DNA from: Norana najaformis | Lineage: Eukaryota; Annelida; Clitellata; Crassiclitellata; Hormogastridae | Length of the DNA stretch: 64,000 nucleotides | Assembly (NCBI GenBank): GCA_964023275.1 | Contig: OZ029927.1 | Location: forward strand, 2,651,715 to 2,715,714 | Direction of reading: 5' to 3' | Shown: positions 44,420 to 56,383 of the stretch, piece after piece | Layout: each line of letters opens with the position of its first letter | Numbering within the stretch: the first letter of the stretch is position 1 | Made by a program: the position numbers and the translations under genes | The notes under the pieces: generated by a model | Told to the model about the DNA's origin: nothing | What the model saw: only the letters and a program-made list of their open reading frames with translations | Database searches by the model: none

Positions 44420-44720
44420 GAGAGGCTCTCTCTCTCTCTGTCTAAGTCTTCAAAGCCATCGACTGCGACGCAGTCGATGACCTTGAAAGACTTAGTTTAT
44501 TTCGGGTCTCTCTCTCTCTCCCTCTCCTTTTCTCTTTCTCCCTCTCCTTTTCTCTTTCTCCCTCTCCTTTTCTCTTTCTCCCTCTCCTTTTCTCTTTCTC
44601 CGGCCCGGAGAAAGAGAAAAGGAGAGGGAGAAAGAGAAAAGGAGAGGGAGAAAGAGAAAAGGAGAGGGAGAGAGAGAGACCCGAGCCGAAATAAACTAAG
44701 TCTTTCAAGGTCATCGCCAC
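44420..44720 (+). repeat. Long inverted repeat with CT/GA arms
   Basis: Left arm 44475-44603 (CGATGACCTTGAAAGACTTA, GTTTATTTCGG, then four 20-bp CCCTCTCCTTTTCTCTTTCT units); right arm 44605-44716 is its reverse complement with three units. The centre is CTCCGG-C-CCGGAG. The arms pair almost perfectly except for one extra unit and a few bases near CCCGAGCCG. A small palindrome (CGACTG..CAGTCG) precedes it. Confidence 0.95.
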
Positions 44721-44789
44721 CGTCGAAAGTAGACGAAGAATTAGACCGAAAAGCAGTAGACAGAAACAGAGTAAGCAACAGGCAAACAG

Positions 44790-47700
44790 AGTCTATGCGC
44801 AGAATAAAAAAGCAAGCAAGCAGCAGGCAAGCGAGGAAATCATAGCAAGGAAATCAGAGTCTATGCGCAGAAGAAAAGCAAGTAAGCAGCAGGCTAGCGA
44901 GGAAATCAGAGTCTATATGCACAGAAGAAAAGCAAGTAAGCAGCAGGCTAGCAAGGAAATCAGTCTATGCACAGAAGAAAAGCAAGCAAGCAAGCAGCAG
45001 GCTAGCGAAGAAATCGGAGTCTATGCGCAGAAGAAAAGCAAGCAAGCAGCAGCCAAGCGAGGAAATCGGAGTCTATGCACAGAAGAAAAACAAGCAAGCA
45101 GCAGGCTAGCGAGGAAATGACAGAGTCTATGCGCAGAAGAAAAGCAAGTAAGCAGCTGGCTAGCAAGGAAATCGGAGTCTATGCGCAGAAGAAAAGCAGG
45201 CAAGCAGCATGCTAACGAGGAAACCAGTCTAAGCGCGGAAGAAAAGCAAGTAAGCAGCAGGCTAGCGAGGAAATCAGTCTATGCGGAGAAGAAAAGCAAG
45301 CAAGCAGCAGGCTAGCCAGGAAATCAGTCTATGCGCAGAAGAAAAGCAAGTAAGCAGCAGGCTAGCTAGGAAATCAGTCTATGCGCAGAAGAAAAGCAAG
45401 CAAGCAGCAGGCTAGCGAGGAAATCAGTCTATTCGCAGAAGAAAAGCAAGCAAGCAGCAGGCTAGCTAGGAAATCAGTCTATGCGCAGAAGAAAAGCAAG
45501 CAAGCAGCAGGCTAGCAATGTATGTGCAGAAGAAATGCAAGCAAGCAGCAGGTTACCGAGGAAATCAGTCTATGCGCAGAAGAAAAGCAAGCAAGCAGCA
45601 GGCTAGCCAGGAAATCAGTCTATGCGCAGAAGAAAAGCAAGCAAGCAGCAGGCTAGCTAGGAAATCAGTCTATGCGCAGAAGAAAAGCAAGCAGCAGGCT
45701 AGCAATCTATGTGCAGAAGAAAAGCAAGTAAGCAGCAGGCTAGCTAGGAAATCAAAGTCCATGCTCAGAAGAAAAGCAAGCAAGCAGCAGGTTAGCAAGG
45801 AAATCGGAGTCTATGCGCAGAAGAAAAGCAAGTAAGCAGCAGGCTAACGAGGAAATCAGAGTCTATGCACAGAAGCAAGCAAGCAGCAGGCCAGCAAGGA
45901 AATCAGAGTCTATGCGCAGAAGAAAAGCAAGCAAGCAGCAGGCTAGCAAGGAAATCAGAGTCTATGCGCAGAAGAAAAGCAAGCAAGCAGCAGGCTAGCA
46001 AGGAAATCAGAGTCTATGCACAGAAGAAAAGCAAGTAAGCAGCAGGCTAGCGAGGAAATCAGAGTCTATGTGCAGAAGAAAAGCAAGTAAGCAGCTGGCT
46101 AGCAAGGAAATCGGAGTCTATGCGCAGAAGAAAAGCAGGCAAGCAGCATGCTAACGAGGAAATCAGTCTAAGCGCGGAAGAAAAGCAAGTAAGCAGCAGG
46201 CTAGCGAGGAAATCAGTCTATGCGCAGAAGAAAAGCAAGCAAGCAGCAGGCTAGCTAGGAAATCAGTCTATGCGCAGAAGAAAAGCAAGTAAGCAGCAGG
46301 CTAGCTAGGAAATCAGTCTATGCGCAGAAGAAAAGCAAGCAAGCAGCAGGCTAGCGAGGAAATCAGTCTATACGCAGAAGAAAAGCAAGCAAGCAGCAGG
46401 CTAGCTAGGAAATCAGTCTATGCGCAGAAGAAAAGCAAGCAAGCAGCAGGCTAGCAATGTATGTGCAGAAGAAATGCAAGCAAGCAGCAGGTTACCGAGG
46501 AAATCAGTCTATGCGCAGAAGAAAAGCAAGCAAGCAGCAGGCTAGCCAGGAAATCAGTCTATGCGCAGAAGAAAAGCAAGCAAGCAGCAGGCTAGCTAGG
46601 AAATCAGTCTATGCGCAGAAGAAAAGCAAGCAGCAGGCTAGCAATCTATGTGCAGAAGAAAAGCAAGTAAGCAGCAGGCTAGCTAGGAAATCAAAGTCCA
46701 TGCTCAGAAGAAAAGCAAGCAAGCAGCAGGTTAGCAAGGAAATCGGAGTCTATGCGCAGAAGAAAAGCAAGTAAGCAGCAGGCTAACGAGGAAATCAGAG
46801 TCTATGCACAGAAGCAAGCAAGCAGCAGGCCAGCAAGGAAATCAGAGTCTATGCGCAGAAGAAAAGCAAGCAAGCAGCAGGCTAGCAAGGAAATCAGAGT
46901 CTATGCGCAGAAGAAAAGCAAGCAAGCAGCAGGCTAGCAAGGAAATCAGAGTCTATGCACAGAAGAAAAGCAAGTAAGCAGCAGGCTAGCGAGGAAATCA
47001 GAGTCTATGCGCAGAAGGAAGGCAAGTAAGCAGGCTAGCAAGGAAAGCAGAGTCTATGCGCAGAAGAAAAGCAAGCAAGCTGCAACAGGCTAGTGAGGAA
47101 ATCAGAGTCTATGCACAGAAGCAAGCAAGCAGCAGGCCAGCAAGGAAATCAGAGTCTATGCACAGAAGAAAAGCAAGCAAGCAGCAGGCTAGCAAGGAAA
47201 TCAGAGTCTATGCGCAGAAGAAAAGCAAGCAAGCAGCAGGCTAGCCAGGAAATCAGTCTATGCGCAGAAGAAAAGCAAGCAAGCAGCAGGCTAGCTAGGA
47301 AATCAGTCTATGCGCAGAAGAAAAGCAAGCAGCAGGCTAGCAATCTATGTGCAGAAGAAAAGCAAGTAAGCAGCAGGCTAGCGAGGAAATCAGAGTCTAT
47401 GTGCAGAAGAAAAGCAAGTAAGCAGCAGGCTAGCAAGGAAAGCAGAGTCTATGCGCAGAAGAAAAGCAAGCAAGCTGCAACAGGCTAGTGAGGAAATCAG
47501 AGTCTATGCACAGAAGCAAGCAAGCAGCAGGCCAGCAAGGAAATCAGAGTCTATGCACAGAAGAAAAGCAAGCAAGCAGCAGGCTAGCAAGGAAATCAGA
47601 GTCTATGCGCAGAAGAAAAGCAAGCAAGCAGCAGGCTAGCCAGGAAATCAGTCTATGCGCAGAAGAAAAGCAAGCAAGCAGCAGGCTAGCTAGGAAATCA

Positions 47701-48290
47701 GTCTATGCGCAGAAGAAAAGCAAGTAAGGGAGGAAATCAGAGTCTATGCGCAGAAGAAAAGCAAGCAAGCAGCAGGTTAGCAAGGAAATCGGAGTCTATG
47801 CGCAGAAGAAAAGCAAGTAAGCAGCAGGCTAACGAGGAAATCAGAGTCTATGCACAGAAGCAAGCAAACAGCAGGCCAGCAAGGAAATCAGAGCCTATGC
47901 ACAGAAGAAAAGCAAGCAAGCAAGTGGCAGGCTAGCAAGGAAATCAGAGTCTATGCGCAGAAGAAAAGCAAGTAAGCAGCAGGCTAGCGAGGAAATCAGA
48001 GTCTATGCGCAGAAGAAAAGCAAGTAAGCAGCAGGCTAGCGAGGAAATCAGAGTCTATGTGCAGAAGAAAAGCAAGTAAGCAGCAGGCTAGCAAGGAAAT
48101 CAGAGTCTATGCGCAGAAGAAAGGCAAGTAAGCAGCAGGCTAGCAAGGAAATCAGAGTCTATGCGCAGAAGAAAAGCAAGCAAGCTGCAGGCTAGTGAGG
48201 AAATCAGAGTCTATGCACAGAAGCAAGCAAACAGCAGGCCAGCAAGGAAATCAGAGTCTATGTGCAGAAGAAAAGCAAGCAAGCAGGGGC
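44790..48290 (+). repeat. 50/52-bp minisatellite, about 3.5 kb, about 68 copies
   Basis: Unit GAAATCAGAGTCTATGCGCA, GAAGAAAAGCAAGCAAGCAG, CAGGCTAGCAAG. The two lengths differ by GA in CAGAGTC versus CAGTC. Segments from about 45120 to 46060 and 46060 to 47000 repeat with a 939-bp period, and 47056-47450 repeats at 47451-47845 (395 bp). Basic, Lys/Gln/Ser-rich frames from this array have no homology or splice support. Confidence 0.97.
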
Positions 48291-48299
48291 TACCAATGA

Positions 48300-50880
48300 A
48301 ATCACGTAGCGCAGATGAATAGCAAGAAATCGGTAGCAGAAGAAACAACCAAGCACATTAGCACTAATCAGTAGCAGATGAAGCATGCAGTTGAAGCAAG
48401 TACGTGCAGTTAAAGCAAGCAGTAGCACTTCAAGCAAGCAAGCTTGGGAAGGAATGAAGATCTACACGATGCCTACCTTACAAGAGGATGTGAAATTCCA
48501 GCTGAAGATCATCACCTGACTTCTTTCTTCATGTGCAAACCAATCTAGATATCAACATAACGCAAATGATTACACGTATGACAAACAGCACACAGCATAT
48601 AGAGCTCATAATAAGACAGAGAAAGGAAGAAAGAGACAAAGAGATACACAGAGATAGACAGAGAGAGAGAGAGACTTTCAAACCAATCAGCCACTGTCTC
48701 ATTAAAGTAAAAAAATCAATTCCGTGGAAATCGAAATTCCTTACTCCATAAGTAAACTTATGGAGTCCTCCATAAGTTTACTCAAGAAATTGTAATTTCA
48801 AATAAAGTAAGCAGCCTGGGCATGATAACACTCTACTTAAATGACAAAGGATAGATTCTTAGTTTTGAGCATACAGTCCTGTCGAGCATGGTTAGCACTT
48901 GGATGGGTGTACATCCATCGTTCACAAAGCAACCCGGGCCATTCAAACACCATCCTCTGGAGTCGGTATAAGGGTGCCACCTAATGACTACAAAATAAGT
49001 TGATTGTGCTGATCAATTGTGTGAGAAGGACTTGCTCAAGGTCCCTAGATCTTTAAAATGAAAACTCTCTTCTTCAGTTTTTAGCAAAGGATAATCTCGA
49101 TGTGTGAGTTGCACCAATTAATTTGAATTAATAAAAGAATGACCCTGATTTGTTCAAAGTATTTTTACCCATAGCTGTTCGCACTGTTTAGAAATTTCGC
49201 TTTATGAGTACAAATATAATACAGCTCAAATAACCAACAGCCCATGCACTTAGGCCCTCAAACAAGGGACAAATACTATTGTAATTGTAATTGTAAACGA
49301 ACATTTATAAAGCGCCACTTGGGAAACAGTGGCCCTCCCGACTTGAACAAACAAAAAGGATTATTATTAGCCTAAGCATACACCAGCATAACACAGAGGA
49401 AATCTGAAAAAGTGCTAGAGAGTGACACGGATACAGAATTTTTCTCCATTCCCACCCATATCCATGGGTCTGTTCCCATCCCATCCCCATCAGGCCTGTC
49501 CCGCTCTGACAAAATGAGTCTTAAGTCAGAAACCCAAATTTTTAGAAACTGACGTTAATTATCTCCGCAACTACTGTATTTGGAATATTTACAAATATAA
49601 TTTTATACAAGTTGTATTTTTAAATGATACATCAATTTAAAGAAAATTTAATTCACAATAGACGAACTTAAAACCTGGAAAATGCCACTTGACTCTTGTT
49701 GTCACAGTGGGTCAGGTACTACAAGTTTATACTGTAATCCTAATAGGCCAATAAATAATACTACCGCGTTCCCCTTTACCGTGTCACTCTCTAAACCGTG
49801 CCACAATTGCCTAGTTTCAAACGATTTGCATACCGTAGACGGTTCTTGAGCTTGTGTGTGGTCAATGAACCGTGATTCGTGATTCCCTTATATATATTAA
49901 CTTTACAATAGCCTTAATCATCAAAACTGCATTCAATGGACTAATTATACATGAGCCAAGACATCAATAGTCAAGTGAATAAACAAGTGCTTTCTCAAAA
50001 GTAAGGTATAATCAGCATCAGATCGATGCTGTAACACGGCACTGCTCAAGTGTTTGTTGCTATTCATATAGCGCTCTTTCATCACATTGGATACAAAGTA
50101 CAAGAAGCGCCACAGGCATCCATGATAGCCTAAACCCTGTAGAGGAATGACGCCTTCTGCTCACGGAAATACATACGTGACCGAGCTAGACTGTCAATCG
50201 CGAGGTCAGAAGTTGAAATCCCCGCTATATGCAGAAATTTCTTAAAAGATTTCTGCTCCACTTGTGCCGCATAGTCGGTACCTAGAATTTTCTATCTGTA
50301 CCTAGCGAACTGGGCTATACATTGACCGTACACTGTCAGTGGGAAAATCAGTCGGCGAGGGAGAGGACTGGTCAGTCGTCCTTATTACGCTCAAACCAAT
50401 AACACACGCAGTCTCATTGAAGTAGTTTTTGCATTAAAAATTTCTTATGTGACTAATGTCGAAGATATAGATTTTTCTGACAGACAAAATAATAAAATTA
50501 TACCAGTTTGGCCGTTCAAACCAATCACCCACTTTGTAAATTTCAATATCACAGAAGCTGGATTTCGAAAAAAACGTCTGAAATAGAAAACTAACTGGAT
50601 TTTTAAAAATTATCTGCTGACATCTAGCTAATACAATTTAAAATGCTTTACAGGATCCATTATGTGACGGACAATTGACATTTGCTACGTTCAAACCAAT
50701 CACCGACCATCTCACGGAAGTAATTTTATTATTAAAAATGTCTTATGTCACTATGGACTACCAGGCAAATAATAAATTGCAATCAGTTTGGCCGTGGAAA
50801 TCATATTCTGTTTCTCCGAAATTCCGTACAAAATGGCGAGCGATTAAAATTCATTAATTCAAACAAGATGCTGGATGTCT
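48300..50880. other. Non-coding, dispersed-repeat region
   Basis: No exon recognised. It contains 5S-like and SINE-body sequences (48785-49060), a reversed LINE tail (49265-49345) and two or three copies of a segment TTCAAACCAATCACCCACTG...CAGTTTGGCCGT...GAAATCG (near 48678, 50390-50560, 50687-50850 and again 53665-53945). Confidence 0.5.
48785..49060 (+). repeat. SINE-like element with a 5S rRNA-derived segment, copy 1
   Basis: GTCGAGCATGGTTAGCACTT and GGATGGGTG (48881-48909) match the 3-prime internal-promoter part of eukaryotic 5S rRNA. The segment then continues into AACCCGGGCCATTCAAACAC and a body shared with the tRNA-type SINE (GCCACCTAATGACTA). Copy 2 is at 54610-55025. Confidence 0.65.
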
Positions 50881-50975
50881 AATCACCTTCTGCCATCTAG
50901 CGAATACGATTGAACTACAAGCATCTTTCTATTCGCTAGATGGCAGGTATTTTTTTCAGATATCCAGCTTCTAGT
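50560..50975. repeat. Inverted-repeat element (possible MITE)
   Basis: Perfect 17-bp arms CTGCCATCTAGCGAATA at 50890-50906 and its complement at 50930-50946; similarity extends outward imperfectly through AGATGCTGGAT/ATCCAGCTTCT. Related sequence ATCTAGCTAATACAATTTAA lies at 50622-50641. Confidence 0.6.
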
Positions 50976-51183
50976 TTACTATTAATCGCTGAAACTAGGG
51001 CGGGGCTTCATATGAGCATATAATAATGACCACTCATAGTTACCGATACAATAACCAATCAACAGTTGCGTTGCAGACGCGTATACAAAAAAATTAAAAT
51101 TACACCAAAAGTAATTGCGGATCATTACAAGCGATTCGTAAGTTAATCCTTTTAACTTAATCGTACATAATCATACGTTTTTG

Positions 51184-51221
51184 TCGTTTATTTCTTACGA
51201 TGTTACGTAAGAAATAAACGA
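51184..51221. repeat. Perfect 16-bp inverted repeat
   Basis: TCGTTTATTTCTTACG (51184-51199), 6-base spacer, exact reverse complement (51206-51221). No T-run follows, so nothing marks it as a terminator. Confidence 0.9.
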
Positions 51222-51904
51222 AAGAAACACATGAAATTCTGACTTCTGAATGCGCGAGTTTAACATATTCTAATTTCTACAAATATTTCAATGTGCAGAA
51301 CACGATTCTTTTAAAGTTTATGTTATTTAGTAAGAAGTTTAAGGTGAGAAGCGGAGGATAAACAATTCCAAATTGAAAAATCTGTATCTTCGACATTAAT
51401 AACTTTTACAGCAATGGGCGAGAGTAAAGATTTCTTAAGCATTCGGTTCTTTGAAATGTTTTGAGTGGAGGATGAACAGCGCGAAGAAAGAGTAAACAAG
51501 GCCAGAAATATTGCAGTTTTAGCGTTCATTTTTATGGACGCAATCAAACGATATCGCTTTAACGGACCAAATTAACTACTTCCACATCCGGTGGAAGTTC
51601 AGTTTGACTTCTGTGACGATTTTAAAGTGAAAAATACATTTTAAATCGTTCACAACTCGCATCTTTTGCAGATTGGAACACATTAATGATACATTAATCC
51701 AACAAATATACATGCTATTTTTAGTTTGTAGTAACGTGTTTTTGTGACGGATATTTGTATTTTATTTTACTTGGTCAGTAACGACGTCGGATGTGGACAA
51801 ATGCTTGGCACTGTTCGATTCACATGTTGTTGACTTCATTTCATTGAAACTGCCTTTTTTACTGTACATTTTATGTTCATTTGGCCAAAGTTAGGTTACA
51901 GCTG

Positions 51905-52050
51905 TGATACTTTTGATCACTCAGCTGTTTTTAACACAGTTAACCACTCCAATGTTTTAGACCGTCTTCAAAACCGATTTCTTATTTCTGATACTGTTCT
52001 GTATTGGTTTGCAACTTATCTCAGCCCACCTACTCTAATGGTTTTAACTT
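51905..52050 (+). mobile_element. LINE reverse transcriptase fragment
   Basis: Reads DHSAVFNTVNHSNVLDRLQN then RFLISDTVLYWFATYLSPPT, resembling the LS.AFDTVDH..LL.RL..RFGI...L.WF.SYL block of non-LTR reverse transcriptases. The catalytic YADD region is absent and the frame degenerates downstream. Confidence 0.7.
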
Positions 52051-54600
52051 TATGGTCAGCGTTGCTTAGTAACGAAGTAATAAATATAATAGTAATAACA
52101 ATATGTCAATATTTATATTGGTTTTGTTTCATAAACAGAGCCAACTTTGTTTACGCCAGTTTTGTCTTTCGAGCTCAGTGGCGCTGGTTGCTGCTATCAT
52201 CACACGGAGTTCTCAAAGACAACAGACCAGTATTATACAGTCTCTTCAAGCAGCTGGTGTATGCCGACACTGAAGCTAATCTTGCAAACAGGTAAACTGC
52301 AAAATTTGTTCAACAATTCATTAATTTATTTGCTTTGAACAGTTATACAGTGCCTTTCCAAGATACCTATTCAGAGATGCTCTGAATAGGCTCTAGATGC
52401 CAGCCTAATCCAGGCAAAAGAGTACGGTATTCAATTGTTTTGAAAGGAACATTTAATGCTAGAGTCCATTTCAGTATGGCTGAAATCTTAGTCTCACATG
52501 TATCCAATACCTACTTTAACACTTTAGCCTGATAGTTGAGCATTGCTTACTAACTTAACACGTGTAATAACATACAACTTTCATGTGAGTGAAAACTTAA
52601 CATTATACAATAATTATGTACATGTAACTGTAATGGTTTAAATTAACTGTAATTATTGCCAGGAAATTTTATTAGAGGCTGTTGACTATTTCCATATGAT
52701 GTGCTCATATTTGCTATAAAATTTCTGACTCTCGGCACTTGCGATTAATTACTATTTACTTAGCATTGCATGTAGTGAAAGAAAAGAAAGAGGATCTATC
52801 TAACTATAAATGTAACATCTATAATGTGTTGTATTGTAGAAATTTCAAGTAACTCGAGGATTCAACTTAGTACAGCTGGTTCACTTCAAACGCTTCTCCT
52901 GCAGTTATGCACGATGCCTGCTCGACTTTGCGAACAACTATAAACAACGTTTGGCAGCCAGATTCCCTGCATACACTGGCCAGCTTATACGCAGAGTGTC
53001 ACTGAGTGTGTCAAGTTGATTCCGGCAAACAAGATTGTACAGTGTAAACAGTGAACATGGCAACCCTTGTGTTTCAACGGAGTAACTGGAAAATGTTGCA
53101 AACATGTTCATTTTCTTTTAATGCAGAATCCAGATTGTATTAGTGATGACGGAAGGGACAGAGGAACAGAGAATCTGCAAAATTCAGAAGGGCGATCATT
53201 CCAGAGTCAAGGTGCAGTGTAGTGTATGGATCAGTTAGAGAATTTAAGATGCATAGTTACAGAGGGATGGGCAAGAGTGAGGTAAGACGATGAGCGAGTA
53301 GAGCAGTCTGATTGGATGGTAAAGAGTTTGCGGAGTTAAGTAGTTGGGAGAATTGGAGAGTTACAGGTAAGGGAAAGAACTTTGAAACGAACATGTTCAT
53401 GGAATATCAGTCAGTGGAGTAATTTTATGATAGCAGTGATACGGTCATGATTGGGTGTCCTGTTGACAGATTGCGCAAGTGAAATTTGGATATTTGAGGA
53501 CGTTTAATTTGAGTGGACTGAAGGTTGAGGAAAAAGAATGAATGATAGAGGTTGTTTTAAAATCGGGTAGTTACATATACGTTTTAACGAACAATGCATA
53601 GCTGGATCCATTGTGTTATGAACTTTCAATATTAGCCCTTACGTGAGACAGAAACGCTGTGCCCATACCAATCACCCACTGTCTCATTGAAATATTTTGG
53701 AATTAAAAATCTGTTACGTGTCACTAGGGCCTATCAGGCAAAATTGCAATTATAATTGTAATTAGAAACTAATAAGCGCCACTTCAAGATAAAACTTTTC
53801 AGAGGTGCTCCCTGCCCGATGTCCAAGAACTAATACGGTCTTCAGGTGCTTGCGGAAAAGAGCGGGGGAGAGAAAGAGGAATTCCCTCCAAAGTATTCTA
53901 AGAAATTCTTACCAGTTGGCCGTAGAAATCGAATTTTCTCATTTTCGGACATAGACGTCATAAATTTTAATTAGACTACTGACTGAATGATGCAGCTCTG
54001 ACCATTCTTCCGGTTTGCTTTGGGTGCCATATATATTGCAGAAGATTCTATGTTGCGAAACAAGAATTTGCACGAAATCACTGTTATCACTAAATACCGA
54101 TATTTACAACTGTGGCGTGCTGTTTTGCATATAACTGAACTAATCAACACACGAGGGTTGTGAAGTCCAATTCTATAGGTAATCAACTTTTCAATGCAGT
54201 ACTGTGTGCACATGTTTTCAAAATTTCTTCGTATCCGTTCACTTTGTCTCGTGAATCACAAAACAAGTAATTGGCATTTATTCATCTCACAACTTTCGGT
54301 ATATATGATCAGAACATCTGTATTTATCACTGACTTTATTTTGTTTCTGTTATTTTTTTCTATCATGTCTAGATATCTTGTCTAAGTACTGTTAGGCAAC
54401 AGAACGGAGCAGCAGAGAAGTCAACAGATTAGATGGCAGATAATGGACCGTTAAGACTCACTAGCATCTTCCAGCTCTTCTTCTCTTGCTGTCAGCTCCT
54501 CATTCAGTGTTTCTTCTTGCCACCGTTTCTCTTCCTCATGCATTTCATGCTGAAGATGATGCATGTGATGCTCGCGCTGCTGAAGCTGGATCTACAAAAT
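52050..54600. other. Non-coding stretch with decayed repeats
   Basis: No exon recognised. 53140-53540 resembles LINE 3-prime regions rich in AG-type phrases; 53665-53945 is another copy of the CCAATCACCCACTGTCTCAT segment, interrupted by a reversed LINE tail. Confidence 0.45.
53757..53895 (-). mobile_element. LINE family B 3-prime end, reverse orientation
   Basis: Its reverse complement GGAGGGAATTCCTCTTTCTC, TTTTCCGCAAGCACCTGAAG and GAAGTGGCGCTTATTAG matches the forward copy at 14790-14940. It is inserted in the CCAATCACCCACTG repeat. Confidence 0.7.
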
Positions 54601-54609
54601 GCCAAACAT

Positions 54610-55025
54610 CTCAAGAAATTGTAATCCCAGGTGAATGAAGCAGCCTGGGCATAATAACACTTGTTTTACATGGTTAAGGATAGATTCTTAGTTCTGAGGA
54701 CACAGCCGAGCAAGCACAGTGAACTTAAGCAATGTCAAGCGTGGTTAGCACTTGATGAGTGAAGAATATCCATGGTACACCAAGCCACCTGGGCCAATCA
54801 ACCACCATCCCCTGGAGTTAGCATATAATGGGAATGATTCGGTTGAGTTTTTAAAAATTATTTATGCATTTCCTGAGCAGCACCATCTAATGACTAAAAT
54901 CGATCAACTGGGCTGAGCAATCGTGAGTGCAGAACTTGCTCAAGGTCCTTCACAGTAACCGTCTCAAGGGTGGAGGCTCGAACTCGTACTATCCGCCTTA
55001 CAAAGACTAGTGTTATAGCAAATCA
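54610..55025 (+). repeat. SINE-like element with a 5S rRNA-derived segment, copy 2
   Basis: GAACTTAAGCAATGTCAAGC and GTGGTTAGCACTTGATGAGT (54721-54760) closely follow the 5S rRNA sequence GAAGTTAAGCAACGTCGAGC..GGTTAGTACTTGGATGGGTGA. The downstream part (54780-54830) matches copy 1, then a tRNA-type SINE body runs in reverse (GGCTCGAACTCG at about 54975). Confidence 0.7.
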
Positions 55026-55439
55026 GTCACTATGTGTTGCAATTAAAAGGTTCCCATGTTAAAATCGTTTTGGATTCAAGTTGAAACATCTCTAAGATCT
55101 CGGCTCTGTGTTTCTCAGGAGTGTATTTTTACTTTCCAAATAAAAAACTGTAATCTTTTGCTTTGCAAACAAGTAAACAAGCGTAGGCCTACAGAATGGC
55201 ATCTGTGCAAGAACAGCAGTTTTACTGCATGCCAAAAGCTTATAGAACCAGAAGAACCTTTTATGGTCCAACTCACACATTGAGACCATCTTTCCATCTA
55301 AACTGATGCTATGCTGTCCAGAAACTTGATGTCTACTATCAGCTGTGGATGGTAATACAGTAAGTGCCAAGATAAAACTTACATACCTACATGCACACAT
55401 GCATGCATACATACACACATACATGCATGCATGCATACA

Positions 55440-55960
55440 CTGTAGCTTTCATAGGCGAGACTGGTAGGCGTTATTGTGGTGGAAAGGTCGCCTGCAGCCT
55501 AACTACAGAGTAGCCTTTCATCACGAAACGCTTGATTCCATGACAGCTAAACCAAAAGAGTCGTCTTCAAAATTCTTACCTGCAACAAACTTCAGACCTG
55601 CCAAACGAGGAGACGGAGCGCTCAGAAGGCGCGGTTTAATCGACCGCCCTGCCACAAGATAATTTTCGGTTTTCAAACGATTTGCATATCGTAGACGGGT
55701 CTTGAATTTGTGTGTAGTCAGCGAACCTTGACCGTCCATAACAGGTGTGGAGCGAGGAAAAGGAGCGCTCAGAAGGACAAGAAGGAGCGGTTTAATCGAC
55801 GGCACTGCCAGAAGACACAATTGTCTGTTTTCAAACGATGTGCATATCGTAGACGGGTTTCCAACTTGTATCCGGTCAGTGAACCGCGACCGCATTTAAC
55901 AGGTGTGGAGAAAGAAGGAGCGCTTAAACTAATCGGCCATGATAAAAGCCTAGAGTGGGA
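55440..55960 (+). repeat. Duplicated segment, two to three copies
   Basis: TTTCAAACGATTTGCATATC, GTAGACGGGTCTTGAA and GTCAGCGAACCTTGACCG recur at 55670-55740 and 55829-55900, and also near 38560-38660 and 49820-49890. Segment AGGAGCGCTCAGAAGG is repeated around them. Confidence 0.75.
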
Positions 55961-56383
55961 CAAATACTAACTATTAACATTAGCCTAAGCATACACGCGC
56001 ACCTCATTATGATAAAGTCTGAATTCCGCCTCCATGATATCCTAGGCCTCTAAAGGAATACAGCTGTCTGCTCACAGAAATACAAGGATTCTTAAAAGAG
56101 ATGTCGGGAGTTCAAATCCCTTCTATGGCAGAAATTTGTTTCAAGATTTATGTTCCACTTGCGCCCCTACCGAACTGAGCCATAATGAGTAGGCCTACAT
56201 ACTGACATATACATATATAAATATAATCAATACATACACACATACATACATACAAATAAGCGACAAACCGATTGTGTTCATGCAGACAGAAGGAATGTTA
56301 AGACGGTCAACACGTGTATAGATAGGACTCGTTACAAATCGTAGAATTTGATCTACTGGCCTTTTTAATAGTCCTGCCACCTA

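Noticed and set aside
44863-47935. Lys/Gln/Ser-rich repeat proteins
   Set aside because: Artefacts of the 50/52-bp array; frames change from block to block and no splice or start signal is shared.
55092-55436. Overlapping frames on both strands
   Set aside because: Low-complexity ATGCATGC tract at one end and no recognisable domain.
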